Assembly (NCBI GenBank): GCA_944390795.1
Contig: CALXRI010000014.1
Coordinates: 1 to 64,000 of the forward strand
Origin: an uncultured Victivallales bacterium
Lineage (GTDB): Bacteria; Verrucomicrobiota; Lentisphaeria; Victivallales; UBA1829
DNA: 64,000 bases
Direction of reading: 5' to 3'
The position numbers and the translations under genes were made by a program. Of this stretch, positions 34,366 through 43,468 are shown piece by piece. The notes under the pieces were generated by a model, which saw only the letters and a list, made by a program, of their open reading frames with translations, had not been told where the DNA came from and ran no database searches. Positions within the stretch are counted from its first letter, which is position 1; each line of letters starts with the position of its first letter.

Positions 34366-35394
34366 ATGGCAAAAGTGTTGAAATATGATCAGGTCAAACT
34401 GAAAATTCTGAGTGCGATTGCGGAGGATGCCCTGCAGGTCGGAGACAGGCTTCCCAGCGAACGGGACATGATGCGCCGCTTCTCCATCAGCCAAACCTCC
34501 TTCCGGCATGCCATCGCGGAACTGGAGTGGGAAGGGCTCCTGGAACGGCGTCCCCGAAGCGGAAGCTTTCTGCGGGTGCCGCTCCAGAACTTTCAGCACC
34601 GGGAGCATGTGCTGATGCTGGAACTGCTTCAGAAGGACAAGCCCTTTGATCCCGCCGGCTGCCATCTTTTCCCGTATCAGTGGAAATTCGAGCAGCAGGG
34701 ATTCGGTTTCCGCACAAAAGTGGCATACGTTCCCGGCGCGGACGTCGTGGAGGCCGCTCAGAGCGCGGCGGCACTGCTGGTGACGGAAAACGTCACGGCC
34801 GGATGGATCCGTTTTTTGAAAATGTTCCGGAGCAAGCCCCTCCTGGTGATCGGCGACTATCCGTGCAACCGGGATTTTCCCGCAATTAAAATCGATCACA
34901 GGGAGATGGCCCGGGCAATGGTCCGAGAATTTGTCGCGGCAGGCTGCCGCAGGATCGGATTCATCAACGCGATCCGGAGTTATCTGCCCTCCCGGAAAAT
35001 GCACGAAGGGTATGTGGCGGCGCTCCGGGAGTGCGGACTGGAATACCGCCCGGAATGGGAACTGACGCCGGAACGCGACCGGGAACGCGACATGGTGGCG
35101 GATTTCATGGAACGCCATGGCGCCGGGCTCGATGCCGTGATGGCGGAACGCTACATCTATTATGCGATTCTCGCTTCGAAATGGAACGGCGCCTGTCCCG
35201 GCACTCCCGCGCTCGGCTTCATTGATGTTTCCCCCGAACGGATCCGTGACTACAGTTTCATACGCGGGTCACGGATTGCGACCTATGCGGAAACCATTAC
35301 GGATACGGTTGTCCGGAAACTCACCGAACTGATCCGTTCGGATGGAAAGGCGTCTTCGGACGTGGTTATCCGGCCCGTGATTCAAACGGTATAG
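34366..35394 (+). CDS. GntR-type regulator with LacI-like effector domain
   Basis: The 342-residue protein has a GntR winged helix ([21 protein letters not shown]..., [14 protein letters not shown]; about 1-75) and a periplasmic-binding-fold effector domain (about 90-340: [32 protein letters not shown]). This is the AraR-like GntR/LacI hybrid, which binds a sugar. It should control the divergent DUF4838 gene and the downstream pseudopilin and secreted protein. The pseudopilin starts 10 bases after its stop. Confidence 0.85.
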   Translation: MAKVLKYDQVKLKILSAIAEDALQVGDRLPSERDMMRRFSISQTSFRHAIAELEWEGLLERRPRSGSFLRVPLQNFQHREHVLMLELLQKDKPFDPAGCHLFPYQWKFEQQGFGFRTKVAYVPGADVVEAAQSAAALLVTENVTAGWIRFLKMFRSKPLLVIGDYPCNRDFPAIKIDHREMARAMVREFVAAGCRRIGFINAIRSYLPSRKMHEGYVAALRECGLEYRPEWELTPERDRERDMVADFMERHGAGLDAVMAERYIYYAILASKWNGACPGTPALGFIDVSPERIRDYSFIRGSRIATYAETITDTVVRKLTELIRSDGKASSDVVIRPVIQTV

Positions 35395-35404
35395 GGAGGG
35401 AAAA

Positions 35405-36097
35405 ATGCGTGTCTGCCGTGGAAAACAATTCACATTGATCGAACTTCTCGTTGTAATATCCATTCTTGCGCTTCTGACTGCGATGCTTCTACCGTCACTT
35501 CATCGTGCGCGGGAGACCGCGCGCAGAATCCAGTGTGTCGGCAATCTCCGGCAGGTCGGCTCCGCACTTCTTTTGTATGCGGGGGATTACCGGGAAAATC
35601 TCCCCTTGAATTCCCATTGGCGCCTGGTTCAGGAGATCTACGGCGATTATCGGTATCACATGACTTCCCAGGCCCGTCTGAACCATTACCTCAACCCGCG
35701 GGAAAGAACCGGCTACAAGACGAAAACAAGAGTCTTTTTCTGTCCGAAAACCGTTCAGGCGGAGGCGGGCACAAGCGCATGGAACGACATCAGCTACGGC
35801 ATCTATTTTCTCTGGATCGGGGGAAGGCTGGCAATTCCGGAGAACGAGATCTCCCCGAAGGGAATGCACCTGAAGGGATTTCCTTTCCCTTCCCGGACGC
35901 TTTCGCTGGGGGACTGCCGCAACGCCGCCAGTTCCAACGAGTTTCAGGGACATATGGAACTGCGCAAAAACGCGTATGCGCTCCGGCATGGAACCTGGAC
36001 GCCGCTGGCTTTCATGGACGGGCATGCGGAATCCCGCAACACGCTTCAGCTGAAGGCGACTTTGGATTCCGACATCCTTTACAAATACAATGACTGA
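35405..36097 (+). CDS. Prepilin-type protein with H-x9-DG-like end, GntR cassette
   Basis: The 230-residue protein has a prepilin leader and helix ([20 protein letters not shown], Glu at +5; residues 8-28), followed by [20 protein letters not shown] and the H-x9-DG motif near the end ([16 protein letters not shown]). In Planctomycetes, Verrucomicrobia and Lentisphaerae this architecture is common but its job is unknown. GGAGG lies upstream of the ATG. It sits between the GntR regulator and a secreted ThuA-like protein, so it is probably controlled with them. Confidence 0.87.
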   Translation: MRVCRGKQFTLIELLVVISILALLTAMLLPSLHRARETARRIQCVGNLRQVGSALLLYAGDYRENLPLNSHWRLVQEIYGDYRYHMTSQARLNHYLNPRERTGYKTKTRVFFCPKTVQAEAGTSAWNDISYGIYFLWIGGRLAIPENEISPKGMHLKGFPFPSRTLSLGDCRNAASSNEFQGHMELRKNAYALRHGTWTPLAFMDGHAESRNTLQLKATLDSDILYKYND

Positions 36098-36213
36098 ACC
36101 GGGCATGCGGGGCTCCGGAAACGACAAATCCTGCCGTGTGTTCCGCTTCGGTTTTCCTGTTCTGCACTGGAATACTGTCCGCAATTTGAATATTCAACAG
36201 AAAGGTCCGCATT

Positions 36214-36921
36214 ATGAAAAAAAACGTTTTCACCCTTGTTGTCCTCCTCTTCACCCTGTTCTGCACGGCGGCTGAAAGGACTCCTCCCTTCCGCAGGAAG
36301 GCCCTTTTGATCATGCCACAGGAAAAAATGCACGACTGGTACAAACCCGGGTTTGCCGCGCGGGGATGGAGCTCGGAATGCGTTGCGGCAGAGAAGGCGA
36401 ATCTTGCCGATCCGGGCGGCTGCGATGTCGTTCTGATCTATTCCTACAACGGAAACAGAATCCCGCAGAGTTTTCATACGGAGAAACTGCTTCCCGCAAT
36501 CCGCGGGGGAACCATTGCTGTTTACACGGTCGCCGGCACGCGTTTTGAACCGGACCGCTGGCTCGGCGATCCTTCCCTGAAGACTGGATACACGAAAAAT
36601 GATCCGGTTCGGCGGCAATTCTTTTTCGAAAACCCGGACTTTGAAAAATCTCCGAATCCGCTCTCGAAGAGTTACCGTTACAACCACTCGTTCACCTTTG
36701 TCCCGGAAACGCCCGGAAAATGGATTCCCCTGATCTCCAATCTTGCCGCGGACGGAACGAAAAAACCGGTGCTGATGGCGGCGCCCTGCGGAAAAGGCAT
36801 GATTGCCGCCGCGGCGGCAATTCAGACGGGACAGGCGCCGCATGAAGTCGTGCAGCTGCTTGAAAATCTCGTCGAGTTCAACCGGACGCTGCATGCGGTT
36901 GCGGAGAAATCTGAGAAATAG
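36214..36921 (+). CDS. Secreted ThuA/glutamine-amidotransferase-like domain protein
   Basis: The 235-residue protein has a signal peptide (VFTLVVLLFTLFCTAAER) and a single domain. It resembles the last 160 residues of the DUF4838 protein at 31137: shared patterns are IYSYNGNRI against WSTHENRL, GDPSLKTGY against KDPSFKVGW, and PCGKGM followed by AA, then LxEFNRTL against LEYNRKI. This indicates a shared domain, split off as a free protein. The fold looks like ThuA/GATase; no catalytic triad is obvious. It follows the pseudopilin after 116 bases. Confidence 0.75.
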   Translation: MKKNVFTLVVLLFTLFCTAAERTPPFRRKALLIMPQEKMHDWYKPGFAARGWSSECVAAEKANLADPGGCDVVLIYSYNGNRIPQSFHTEKLLPAIRGGTIAVYTVAGTRFEPDRWLGDPSLKTGYTKNDPVRRQFFFENPDFEKSPNPLSKSYRYNHSFTFVPETPGKWIPLISNLAADGTKKPVLMAAPCGKGMIAAAAAIQTGQAPHEVVQLLENLVEFNRTLHAVAEKSEK

Positions 36922-37008
36922 ATTCATCCGATTCTGATTTTCTTCGATAGTTCTCTCCTGTTCCTGAAGATGCGCGGGCAAATCTCTTCCCCCCTCTTTG
37001 CGGACAGC

Positions 37009-37042
37009 GCTCCGGAGTCGGAAGCCATTCCGACTCCGGAGC
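37009..37042. other. Perfect 14-bp inverted repeat between the two cassettes
   Basis: GCTCCGGAGTCGGA (37009-37022) and its exact complement (37029-37042) surround a six-base loop AGCCAT. No T-run follows on either strand, so it is not a standard terminator. It lies about 90 bases after the ThuA-like gene and 200 bases before the LacI promoter. The rest of the 36922-37305 gap (384 bases) holds the promoter listed next and no gene. Confidence 0.9.
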
Positions 37043-37244
37043 TCCGAGCTGCCGCGCCGCATTTTGTTCAACTCCGTTCCGCTTCTTTTGTCTTTTTCCC
37101 GCCGCATGGCGTGTGCCGTGTGCTTTCCGCCCGACGGAGAGCACGGTCCGTTTCATGAAGGAAAGTCGCATGATCCGCGCGGGAGGCGCAAAGCGGAAAA
37201 GAGGATTTTTACCGGAATTTAACGAAAATTTTATGATTCAAATC

Positions 37245-37273
37245 TTGACAACAACATGTTGTTGAATTATAAT
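37245..37273 (+). promoter_or_regulatory. Consensus promoter with palindromic operator of the LacI operon
   Basis: TTGACA (37245-37250) and TATAAT (37268-37273) with a 17-base gap match the sigma-70 consensus exactly. The 16-base perfect palindrome CAACAACATGTTGTTG (37249-37264) fills the gap. A repressor bound there would block RNA polymerase. The most likely repressor is the LacI protein encoded at 37306, so autoregulation is inferred. Confidence 0.85.
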
Positions 37274-37305
37274 GGAAGATATCACGCAAGGGGAAATTTT
37301 GTCAT

Positions 37306-38340
37306 ATGGAAAAAGGCTGCAACATACGCGATGTGGCCCGGAAGGCGGGGGTTTCTCCCGGCACGGTGTCACGTGTGCTCAACAACCGGATGGGCAGAAT
37401 GCAGGTGTCCGAGGCGACGAGGGCCCTGATCCTCCGCTGCGCGAAGGAGCTTGACTATCAGCCGAACATCAATGCGCGGCGTCTTTTTTCCAGGCAGAGC
37501 CGGGTCATCGGTCTTGTCATTCCCTCCATCCGCGAGATTCACGGGAATATCTTCGCCGACCGGCATATCATGGATCTTCTCTGCGGAATCGAACAGGTTC
37601 TGGCGCTTCAGAAATACAGGCTTCTTCTGCTTTTCAAGGATCAGGAATTCATGGAATCCGGGGAGTATCTTTCCTTATACAGGGAAAAGCAGATTGACGG
37701 TCTTCTGATCTGGGGTTCCCACAGAAGCGAGAGTTTCTGGCGGGAACTGGAGAAAAGAAACTATCCGCATGTGTTCATCACGACCTATCCGGACGGCCTG
37801 GCGGAAAAGTCGCATGTGTATTCCGCGGACTATGCCTCCGCGGCATGCGATGTCATGCGCTATCTGCTGAAGAAAAAGCACCGGCGCATTCTCTGGGCAA
37901 AGCCGGAGCCGGATTCCTCTCTCTGTTTTGATCTGACGGAAGGATTCAAGCGGGCTTTTCAGGAAACGGAATGCTCGATGAGGAAAGTGGTTTCCGAGGT
38001 TGTGTGCGGGTATTCTCCCGAAGACGGATACAGTCTGATGGAGGAGCTGGGAGAAGACAGGACCAGGTATTCGGCAATTCTTTTTTCCAGCTGCAATTCG
38101 GCATTGGGCGCGCTGGACTACTGCACGAGATTCGGGATCCGCGTGCCGGTGGAAACGGCCATTGCGGCTTGCGACAACAACGATACGGGAAATGTCCGTG
38201 CGAAGATCACCTGTTCCTGCTGTGACGACATCCGCCTTGGCATGCTTGCTGCGGAAGCCCTGATTGCCGGAATCGAAGGGAAAGCGCTTCCCGGCAATCG
38301 GAAAGTGAAAACTGTCTTTCTGAGGGGAGACACCGCATGA
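37306..38340 (+). CDS. LacI-family regulator at the head of the large glycan operon
   Basis: The 344-residue protein has a LacI helix-turn-helix (NIRDVARKAGVSPGTVSRVL; about 5-25), a hinge and a sugar-binding domain (about 60-340: VIGLVIPSIREI..., IAACDNNDTGNVRA). Its length is normal. It should sense a sugar from the substrate handled by the downstream operon and bind the palindrome in its own promoter. About 26 bases separate the start site from the ATG. Confidence 0.9.
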   Translation: MEKGCNIRDVARKAGVSPGTVSRVLNNRMGRMQVSEATRALILRCAKELDYQPNINARRLFSRQSRVIGLVIPSIREIHGNIFADRHIMDLLCGIEQVLALQKYRLLLLFKDQEFMESGEYLSLYREKQIDGLLIWGSHRSESFWRELEKRNYPHVFITTYPDGLAEKSHVYSADYASAACDVMRYLLKKKHRRILWAKPEPDSSLCFDLTEGFKRAFQETECSMRKVVSEVVCGYSPEDGYSLMEELGEDRTRYSAILFSSCNSALGALDYCTRFGIRVPVETAIAACDNNDTGNVRAKITCSCCDDIRLGMLAAEALIAGIEGKALPGNRKVKTVFLRGDTA

Positions 38341-38566
38341 ACTGCTGTCACACGAGAGAGAGATTTCATTTGCATGGAATGAATTTTTTACGGTTGTATC
38401 ATTTTCCTGTGCAAGGATGGAGAAGAGCACGTTGCGAACTTCGTTTCCGGAGTTTGAGAGATATGGGACAGTCATCCGGTTTGCAAGGCTGAACTGCAGA
38501 TGCCGTGCAGCCTGGATGATTCGGATTTGACATTTATATTGCAGAAAACGATGAGGAGGCAGGAAA

Positions 38567-39175
38567 ATGAAATGGTGGAAACTGACTGCGGCGGCCTTGT
38601 GCGGCGTGGCGGCATTCTGCGGAACGGCACAGGAATTCAAAACGGACTTTGCCTCCGGCGGCAGTGTTCCGGGTATGACTCTGAACCGGCGTGCGGGCAT
38701 TGAGGGCGGCGTCCTGAAAGTCGGCAACTGGGGGGAGGCGGCCTTTACGCTTCAGACGAAGAATCCGCTGCGGATCTCGTTCCGCGCAAGATGCGTGAAG
38801 CGTCATCCCGGGAAACAGCCCTCGGCATGGATCGTCAGTCTGCAGGGGGCAGACAATGAAAGCGGAATGTTCCGTTTCCGGGAGGACAGCTGCCTGGAGT
38901 CCTACTTCTACAAGAACAGCCAGCGCAGGGGCGGACTCATTAAGAAGATCCGCAATCCGGAAGACGGCGCCTGGTTTCCCGTCTGCATCACCATCTCGGG
39001 AGACGTGCTTTCTGTGAAGCTGAACGGAACGGAGCTGGGAAGCGCGAAACATCCGGGATTTCTCTCTCTCCGGAAACTTTCTTTTTCCTCCTATAATGTG
39101 GAATGGGAGGTCGATGACCTTTCTGTCGCGCCCGTTTCGGCGGAGCCGGAGCGGACGAAGGAGAAAAAAGAATGA
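38567..39175 (+). CDS. Secreted beta-sandwich protein, copy of the next gene's N-terminal domain
   Basis: The 202-residue protein has a signal peptide (AAALCGVAAFCGTAQ) and one domain. It repeats residues about 20-185 of the 1428-residue protein that follows, with 89 identical bases (38667-38755 against 39263-39351) and 49 more (38929-38977 against 39525-39573). The shared motif RRAGIEGGVLKVGNWGEAAF is typical of a beta-jelly-roll carbohydrate-binding or LamG-like module; I cannot name the family. Its last bases overlap the next ATG (ATGA). It could be a free binding subunit. Confidence 0.75.
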   Translation: MKWWKLTAAALCGVAAFCGTAQEFKTDFASGGSVPGMTLNRRAGIEGGVLKVGNWGEAAFTLQTKNPLRISFRARCVKRHPGKQPSAWIVSLQGADNESGMFRFREDSCLESYFYKNSQRRGGLIKKIRNPEDGAWFPVCITISGDVLSVKLNGTELGSAKHPGFLSLRKLSFSSYNVEWEVDDLSVAPVSAEPERTKEKKE

Positions 39176-42100
39176 AAAAACCCTTTTCAGCACTTGTGAT
39201 CGTTTCCCTTGCTTTGTCCGCTGCCGCGGGAGACTTCAAAACAGACTTTTCCCGGGGCGATATTCCGGGTATGACTCTGAACCGGCGTGCGGGCATTGAG
39301 GGCGGCGTCCTGAAAGTCGGCAACTGGGGGGAGGCGGCCTTTACGCTTCAGGCGGAGAATCCGCTTCAAATCTCTTTTCGCGTCAGATGCGTGAAACGCC
39401 ATTCCGGGAAACAGCCTTCGGCTTGGAACGTCAAACTTCAGGGAGCGGACCATGAAAGCGGGCTGTTCCGTTTCCGGGAGGACGACTGCCTGGAGTCCTA
39501 TTTCTACAAGAACAACCAGCGCAAGGGCGGACTCATTAAGAAGATCCGCAATCCGGAAGACGGCGCCTGGTTTCAGGTTTCCATTTCCATCTTCAGGAAC
39601 TCGCTTTCCGTGAAACTGAACGAAACGGAGCTGGGGAATGCGAAACATCCGGGCTTTCTGCCTCTTCTGAACCTGTCCTTCTCCTCCTATAATGTGGAAT
39701 ATGAAATCGACGATCTCTCGGTTTCCGCGCTTCCGCAGGAAAAGCCGGTGACAATTGAAAATCCGACTTTCTCTCTTGACTTCAATGACGGAACAGCGGA
39801 TGCCGTCACCGACAAGGGCATGCGGATTCCGCCCGCGGAGGCTGCCGGGATTCATTTCGTTCCGGGCATCGACGGGAAGGGGATTTCGCTGGATCCCGGC
39901 ACGGGAAGCAGACTCTCCTATCCTCTGGACGGGATTTTCAGCAGCAAAATCGGCGGGCTCATGTTCTGGGTCCGCATGAACAGGAAGCTGGGGGCGCAGA
40001 TCTTTGCTCTTACGGACGGCAGGGAATCCAAAATGACCGTTCAGCAGAATGGAGACCGCCGCACCGTCATCATGGTCCGGCGGAAGGACACCGAACAGCA
40101 GCTCGGCTACATCCGTACCATCCCAGGAGCCATCGGGGACTGGGTCCTGGTCGCACTGACCTGGGACGAGGACTCCAATGCGAAGTATTTCATCAATACG
40201 CTTCCTTATGTCGTGTGCTTCAATCCCGGTCAGAGAATGCCGGATTTCATCAATGCCGATCTCGACCAGGTGAAAAGCCTGAAGTTTCTTTCCAATCCGA
40301 AAGCGTCTTTCACGATCGACCGTCTCCGCTTTTTCCACCGGACTCTGACCAACAGCGATGTCTATGACGAATACCGGCGCTTCATGCCGTTCGACATGGT
40401 GATGGAGCGGACAATCGTTCCAGCCGACACGCCGGTTTCCATTTCCGTGCAGATCGCTCCCGGTGGTTTCTACACGCGTCCGATGCCTGTGGAGCGCGAC
40501 CGCTTTCTGACGGGGAAGGGAACTTTTGAATTCATTCTCAGAGGGGGGCGCGGGAATGTGCTCCTCCAGGAAAAAAAGGAGATCGCCGTCGACAGACCCA
40601 TGGATGTCTCCCTGGGGGAGGTCCGGCTGCCAACGGGGAACTACACGCTGGAGTGCATCGTGAATCACGCATACAGGCGCACCTTCCAGGTGGACAGCTT
40701 CACATCCTCCTACAAGCCGGATCCGGCAAACCGGGAACTGAAAACGGGAAAACTGATCTTCTCGAAAAAATTCAATGATCCCGGGGATCCTTCCATCCTG
40801 AAGCAGGGAAAGCTCCGCCTGGCGGAGAACGGACAGTATCTGGAGGCGGGAAGCAACAAGACCGACCGTTTCAGCATTGAAATTCCTTTTGCGGAGGATC
40901 AGCTCGGGAAACCTGTCGCGCTTGACATCGTCTGGCCGGACGACAAGGCGCGCATGATGGGATGGTACATGTATCCCGGCGCATTCGGCGTCAACCGCGA
41001 CCGGCTGCAGAGCGGAGTTTCCGCCGGAAACGAACTGCCGAATTCCGGACGGATGCAGACGACGCGGCATATTTTCTATCCCGGGACCTCCACTTATCTT
41101 TTCGAGGCGCGGACGATGGCGCCCGGGATGCCTGCGGCCGTTTCGGAAATCAGAATTTACGAAATTGAAGGCGGTCTCCCGGCTCTTTCGATCCGGCGTC
41201 CGGGGAATCTGGCTCCGCGCAACTTCGGCTTCTATGACGAGGACCAGACTTTTCCCAACAATCTGAATGCGGATGTGCTCCAGCGGAAATCCCCCGCATA
41301 CGGGAAATTCCGCAGCCGGTATCCGAATGCGACAGTCTTCATCGCCGATCAGATCATGGAATATTTCGACTATACGGGGATGAACACGCTCCATGCCCCG
41401 CTCTGGCGCTATGATGTGAGCTATTTCCCCCTTGAGGGGCAGACAGCCGCCGGCATGTTTCCCGGCAGGGGGCTTGCCTATGTGTTCGATTTCTTCTCCA
41501 GGCGGAACAAGCGATTCGTCGCCATGATGAACTACGCCAACGTTCCCGACATCAAACAGTTGGAAAAGATAGAATCGGATTATCGCAGGGAGGGGCTGGA
41601 ATCCCTGGACCGTTACGGTGACAGCATCACGCAGTATCTGATGGGCGACCATCGGGCCAATATCTGCCATCCGAAAGTGCTCAAGCTGTTTGCCGGCTAT
41701 TTTGAGGAGCCGGTCAGACGTTATGCGAAGTCGGGTCTGGCGGGAATCGAATACTGGATCAGCAGCTTCGGAACCTGGGGATCCCTCGAGTGGGGATACG
41801 ACGATTACACCGTCAACAAATTCAGCCGCGAAACCGGAATCCGGGTGCCGGAAAAAATCCGGGACCGCTATCCCTTCCTCACCACGGAGAAACGGGCGCA
41901 ATGGCTGAAATGGCGCTCGGAACAGGTGACGAATCTTGTGAAAATGGTCCGCGGCGTTCTGGACCGCTGCAATCCGGAGCTCAAGCTTTATCTGGGCATC
42001 AATCAGGATCCCGACAATTACGTGAAATACGGTCTTGATCTGGAGGCTCTGAAGAAAATCCCGAACATTTCCTTTTCCGTTGTCCGCCATCCGACCGCAT

Positions 42101-43458
42101 ACCGTCACGGATTCCACTGGGGCAAACCGGAAAGCACCCGGAACGAGGAGCTCTACGATTTTCACAACAGGGACATTGCGAATTATTTCGTCAACGGCGC
42201 CGCAGGCGTCGTGATTTCCTACAACAGCTATTTTGAAACATTTGTACATCCGCTTGACCGGAAATACCAGTGTTATTTCGAGAATGCGGACATCAAGCCG
42301 CACGGGCGCTATTATCTCCGGGAGGCGGCGTTTGTCGTCGGGGCGTTCGACGCCCTGGAATATGTGGCAGGCGGACAGCCCCTTGCGACAATCGGACGCG
42401 AGGCGGAGGCTCGTGAATTCGCTCTCGCCTACGGCGCGCTTCCCGCGGAAAAATTCCATCCCGCCGGAGGCATTGACGATCCCGCGGTCGCACGTTACCT
42501 CCACACGGAAAACGGAACGTATTTCTATGTTGTCAACATGTTCCATGACAACGTGAAGGTTTCTCTCGACTTTGATGCGGATCTTCCTTTTGAAGATCTT
42601 TCCACCGGAGAAAAACTCCGCGGCGGAATCATTGCGCTGAAGCCCTTCCAGCTCCGTTCCTTCCTGTTCCCGAAGAGAAAAATCGCTGTGAAAAATCTCC
42701 GGCTTGCCGGTACGGAAAAGGAAAGCGCGACATTCTACCGGCGGCGGATCGACCGTCTCAAGGCCGCCGCGGCTCTTCTGGCGGACGGCGGAATCGATGT
42801 CGCGGCGGAAAGAAAGGATATCGCCCATCTGGAACGGATGCTTGCGGAACGGCGATTTGCGGAACTCTACCGCGTTTCCTTCAGCCGCCGGATGAATCAG
42901 CTTCTGAAAAAGCAGTCCGATCTTGCCAATCTCATCCGCCAGCAGAAACAGATCGACCGGGGATATTATGCCGTGAACTGCGGCTCCTCGGAATTTTACA
43001 ATGCGCCGGACGGCAGACTGTTTTTCCCGGATCAGAAATTCGACGGGAAATACGGATATGTCGGCGCCTGCAGCTCCATCACACGCGACATCACGGGTAT
43101 TTCCGGAACGGATCTTCCTGAACTTTACAGGACGGAAACCTACTTTCTGGAAGGCTACAAGTTCAAGGTGCCGAACGGAACTTATAAGATCATTTTCCAT
43201 CTGAAAGCCGGATTCCGGCCGAATTTCGAACCCGGGACCTATTCCTTCTCCGTTTCCGCGAACGGAAAGGCGGTTCTGGACCGGATTGATCTTTACAAAC
43301 TGGCCGGCGGAGATTTCCATCGCGCTTTGAAGCTGGAAACCGGCGACGTCCGCGTGGAGAACGGCGAACTGACGCTTCTGTGGAAGCACAATCCATCCAG
43401 ACGCGGGCAGAATGCTTCCGTCTGCCTGGCCAACGCCATTGAAATTCTGAAACAGTGA
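39172..43458 (+). CDS. Giant secreted multidomain protein, putative glycoside hydrolase
   Basis: The 1428-residue protein has a signal peptide (VIVSLALSAAAGD). Then come the duplicated beta-sandwich domain (about 20-185), a LamG-like domain (about 195-370: GIDGKGISLDPGTG, WVLVALTWDEDSNAKYFINT), beta-sandwich linkers (about 390-660), a large domain (about 690-1150) resembling a TIM-barrel glycosidase with several conserved Trp and acidic residues, and a C-terminal malectin-like domain (about 1260-1428: YYAVNCGSSEFYNAPDGRL, GTYKIIFHLKAGFRP). I could not assign a GH family, and the catalytic pair is not evident. It is part of the LacI operon; CBM9 and GH127 genes follow. Overlap of four bases with the preceding gene. 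Confidence 0.8.
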   Translation: MKKPFSALVIVSLALSAAAGDFKTDFSRGDIPGMTLNRRAGIEGGVLKVGNWGEAAFTLQAENPLQISFRVRCVKRHSGKQPSAWNVKLQGADHESGLFRFREDDCLESYFYKNNQRKGGLIKKIRNPEDGAWFQVSISIFRNSLSVKLNETELGNAKHPGFLPLLNLSFSSYNVEYEIDDLSVSALPQEKPVTIENPTFSLDFNDGTADAVTDKGMRIPPAEAAGIHFVPGIDGKGISLDPGTGSRLSYPLDGIFSSKIGGLMFWVRMNRKLGAQIFALTDGRESKMTVQQNGDRRTVIMVRRKDTEQQLGYIRTIPGAIGDWVLVALTWDEDSNAKYFINTLPYVVCFNPGQRMPDFINADLDQVKSLKFLSNPKASFTIDRLRFFHRTLTNSDVYDEYRRFMPFDMVMERTIVPADTPVSISVQIAPGGFYTRPMPVERDRFLTGKGTFEFILRGGRGNVLLQEKKEIAVDRPMDVSLGEVRLPTGNYTLECIVNHAYRRTFQVDSFTSSYKPDPANRELKTGKLIFSKKFNDPGDPSILKQGKLRLAENGQYLEAGSNKTDRFSIEIPFAEDQLGKPVALDIVWPDDKARMMGWYMYPGAFGVNRDRLQSGVSAGNELPNSGRMQTTRHIFYPGTSTYLFEARTMAPGMPAAVSEIRIYEIEGGLPALSIRRPGNLAPRNFGFYDEDQTFPNNLNADVLQRKSPAYGKFRSRYPNATVFIADQIMEYFDYTGMNTLHAPLWRYDVSYFPLEGQTAAGMFPGRGLAYVFDFFSRRNKRFVAMMNYANVPDIKQLEKIESDYRREGLESLDRYGDSITQYLMGDHRANICHPKVLKLFAGYFEEPVRRYAKSGLAGIEYWISSFGTWGSLEWGYDDYTVNKFSRETGIRVPEKIRDRYPFLTTEKRAQWLKWRSEQVTNLVKMVRGVLDRCNPELKLYLGINQDPDNYVKYGLDLEALKKIPNISFSVVRHPTAYRHGFHWGKPESTRNEELYDFHNRDIANYFVNGAAGVVISYNSYFETFVHPLDRKYQCYFENADIKPHGRYYLREAAFVVGAFDALEYVAGGQPLATIGREAEAREFALAYGALPAEKFHPAGGIDDPAVARYLHTENGTYFYVVNMFHDNVKVSLDFDADLPFEDLSTGEKLRGGIIALKPFQLRSFLFPKRKIAVKNLRLAGTEKESATFYRRRIDRLKAAAALLADGGIDVAAERKDIAHLERMLAERRFAELYRVSFSRRMNQLLKKQSDLANLIRQQKQIDRGYYAVNCGSSEFYNAPDGRLFFPDQKFDGKYGYVGACSSITRDITGISGTDLPELYRTETYFLEGYKFKVPNGTYKIIFHLKAGFRPNFEPGTYSFSVSANGKAVLDRIDLYKLAGGDFHRALKLETGDVRVENGELTLLWKHNPSRRGQNASVCLANAIEILKQ

Positions 43459-43468
43459 GGACGCAGTC

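Noticed and set aside
37009-37042. Calling the 14-bp hairpin a terminator
   Set aside because: There is no T-run on either strand after the stem.
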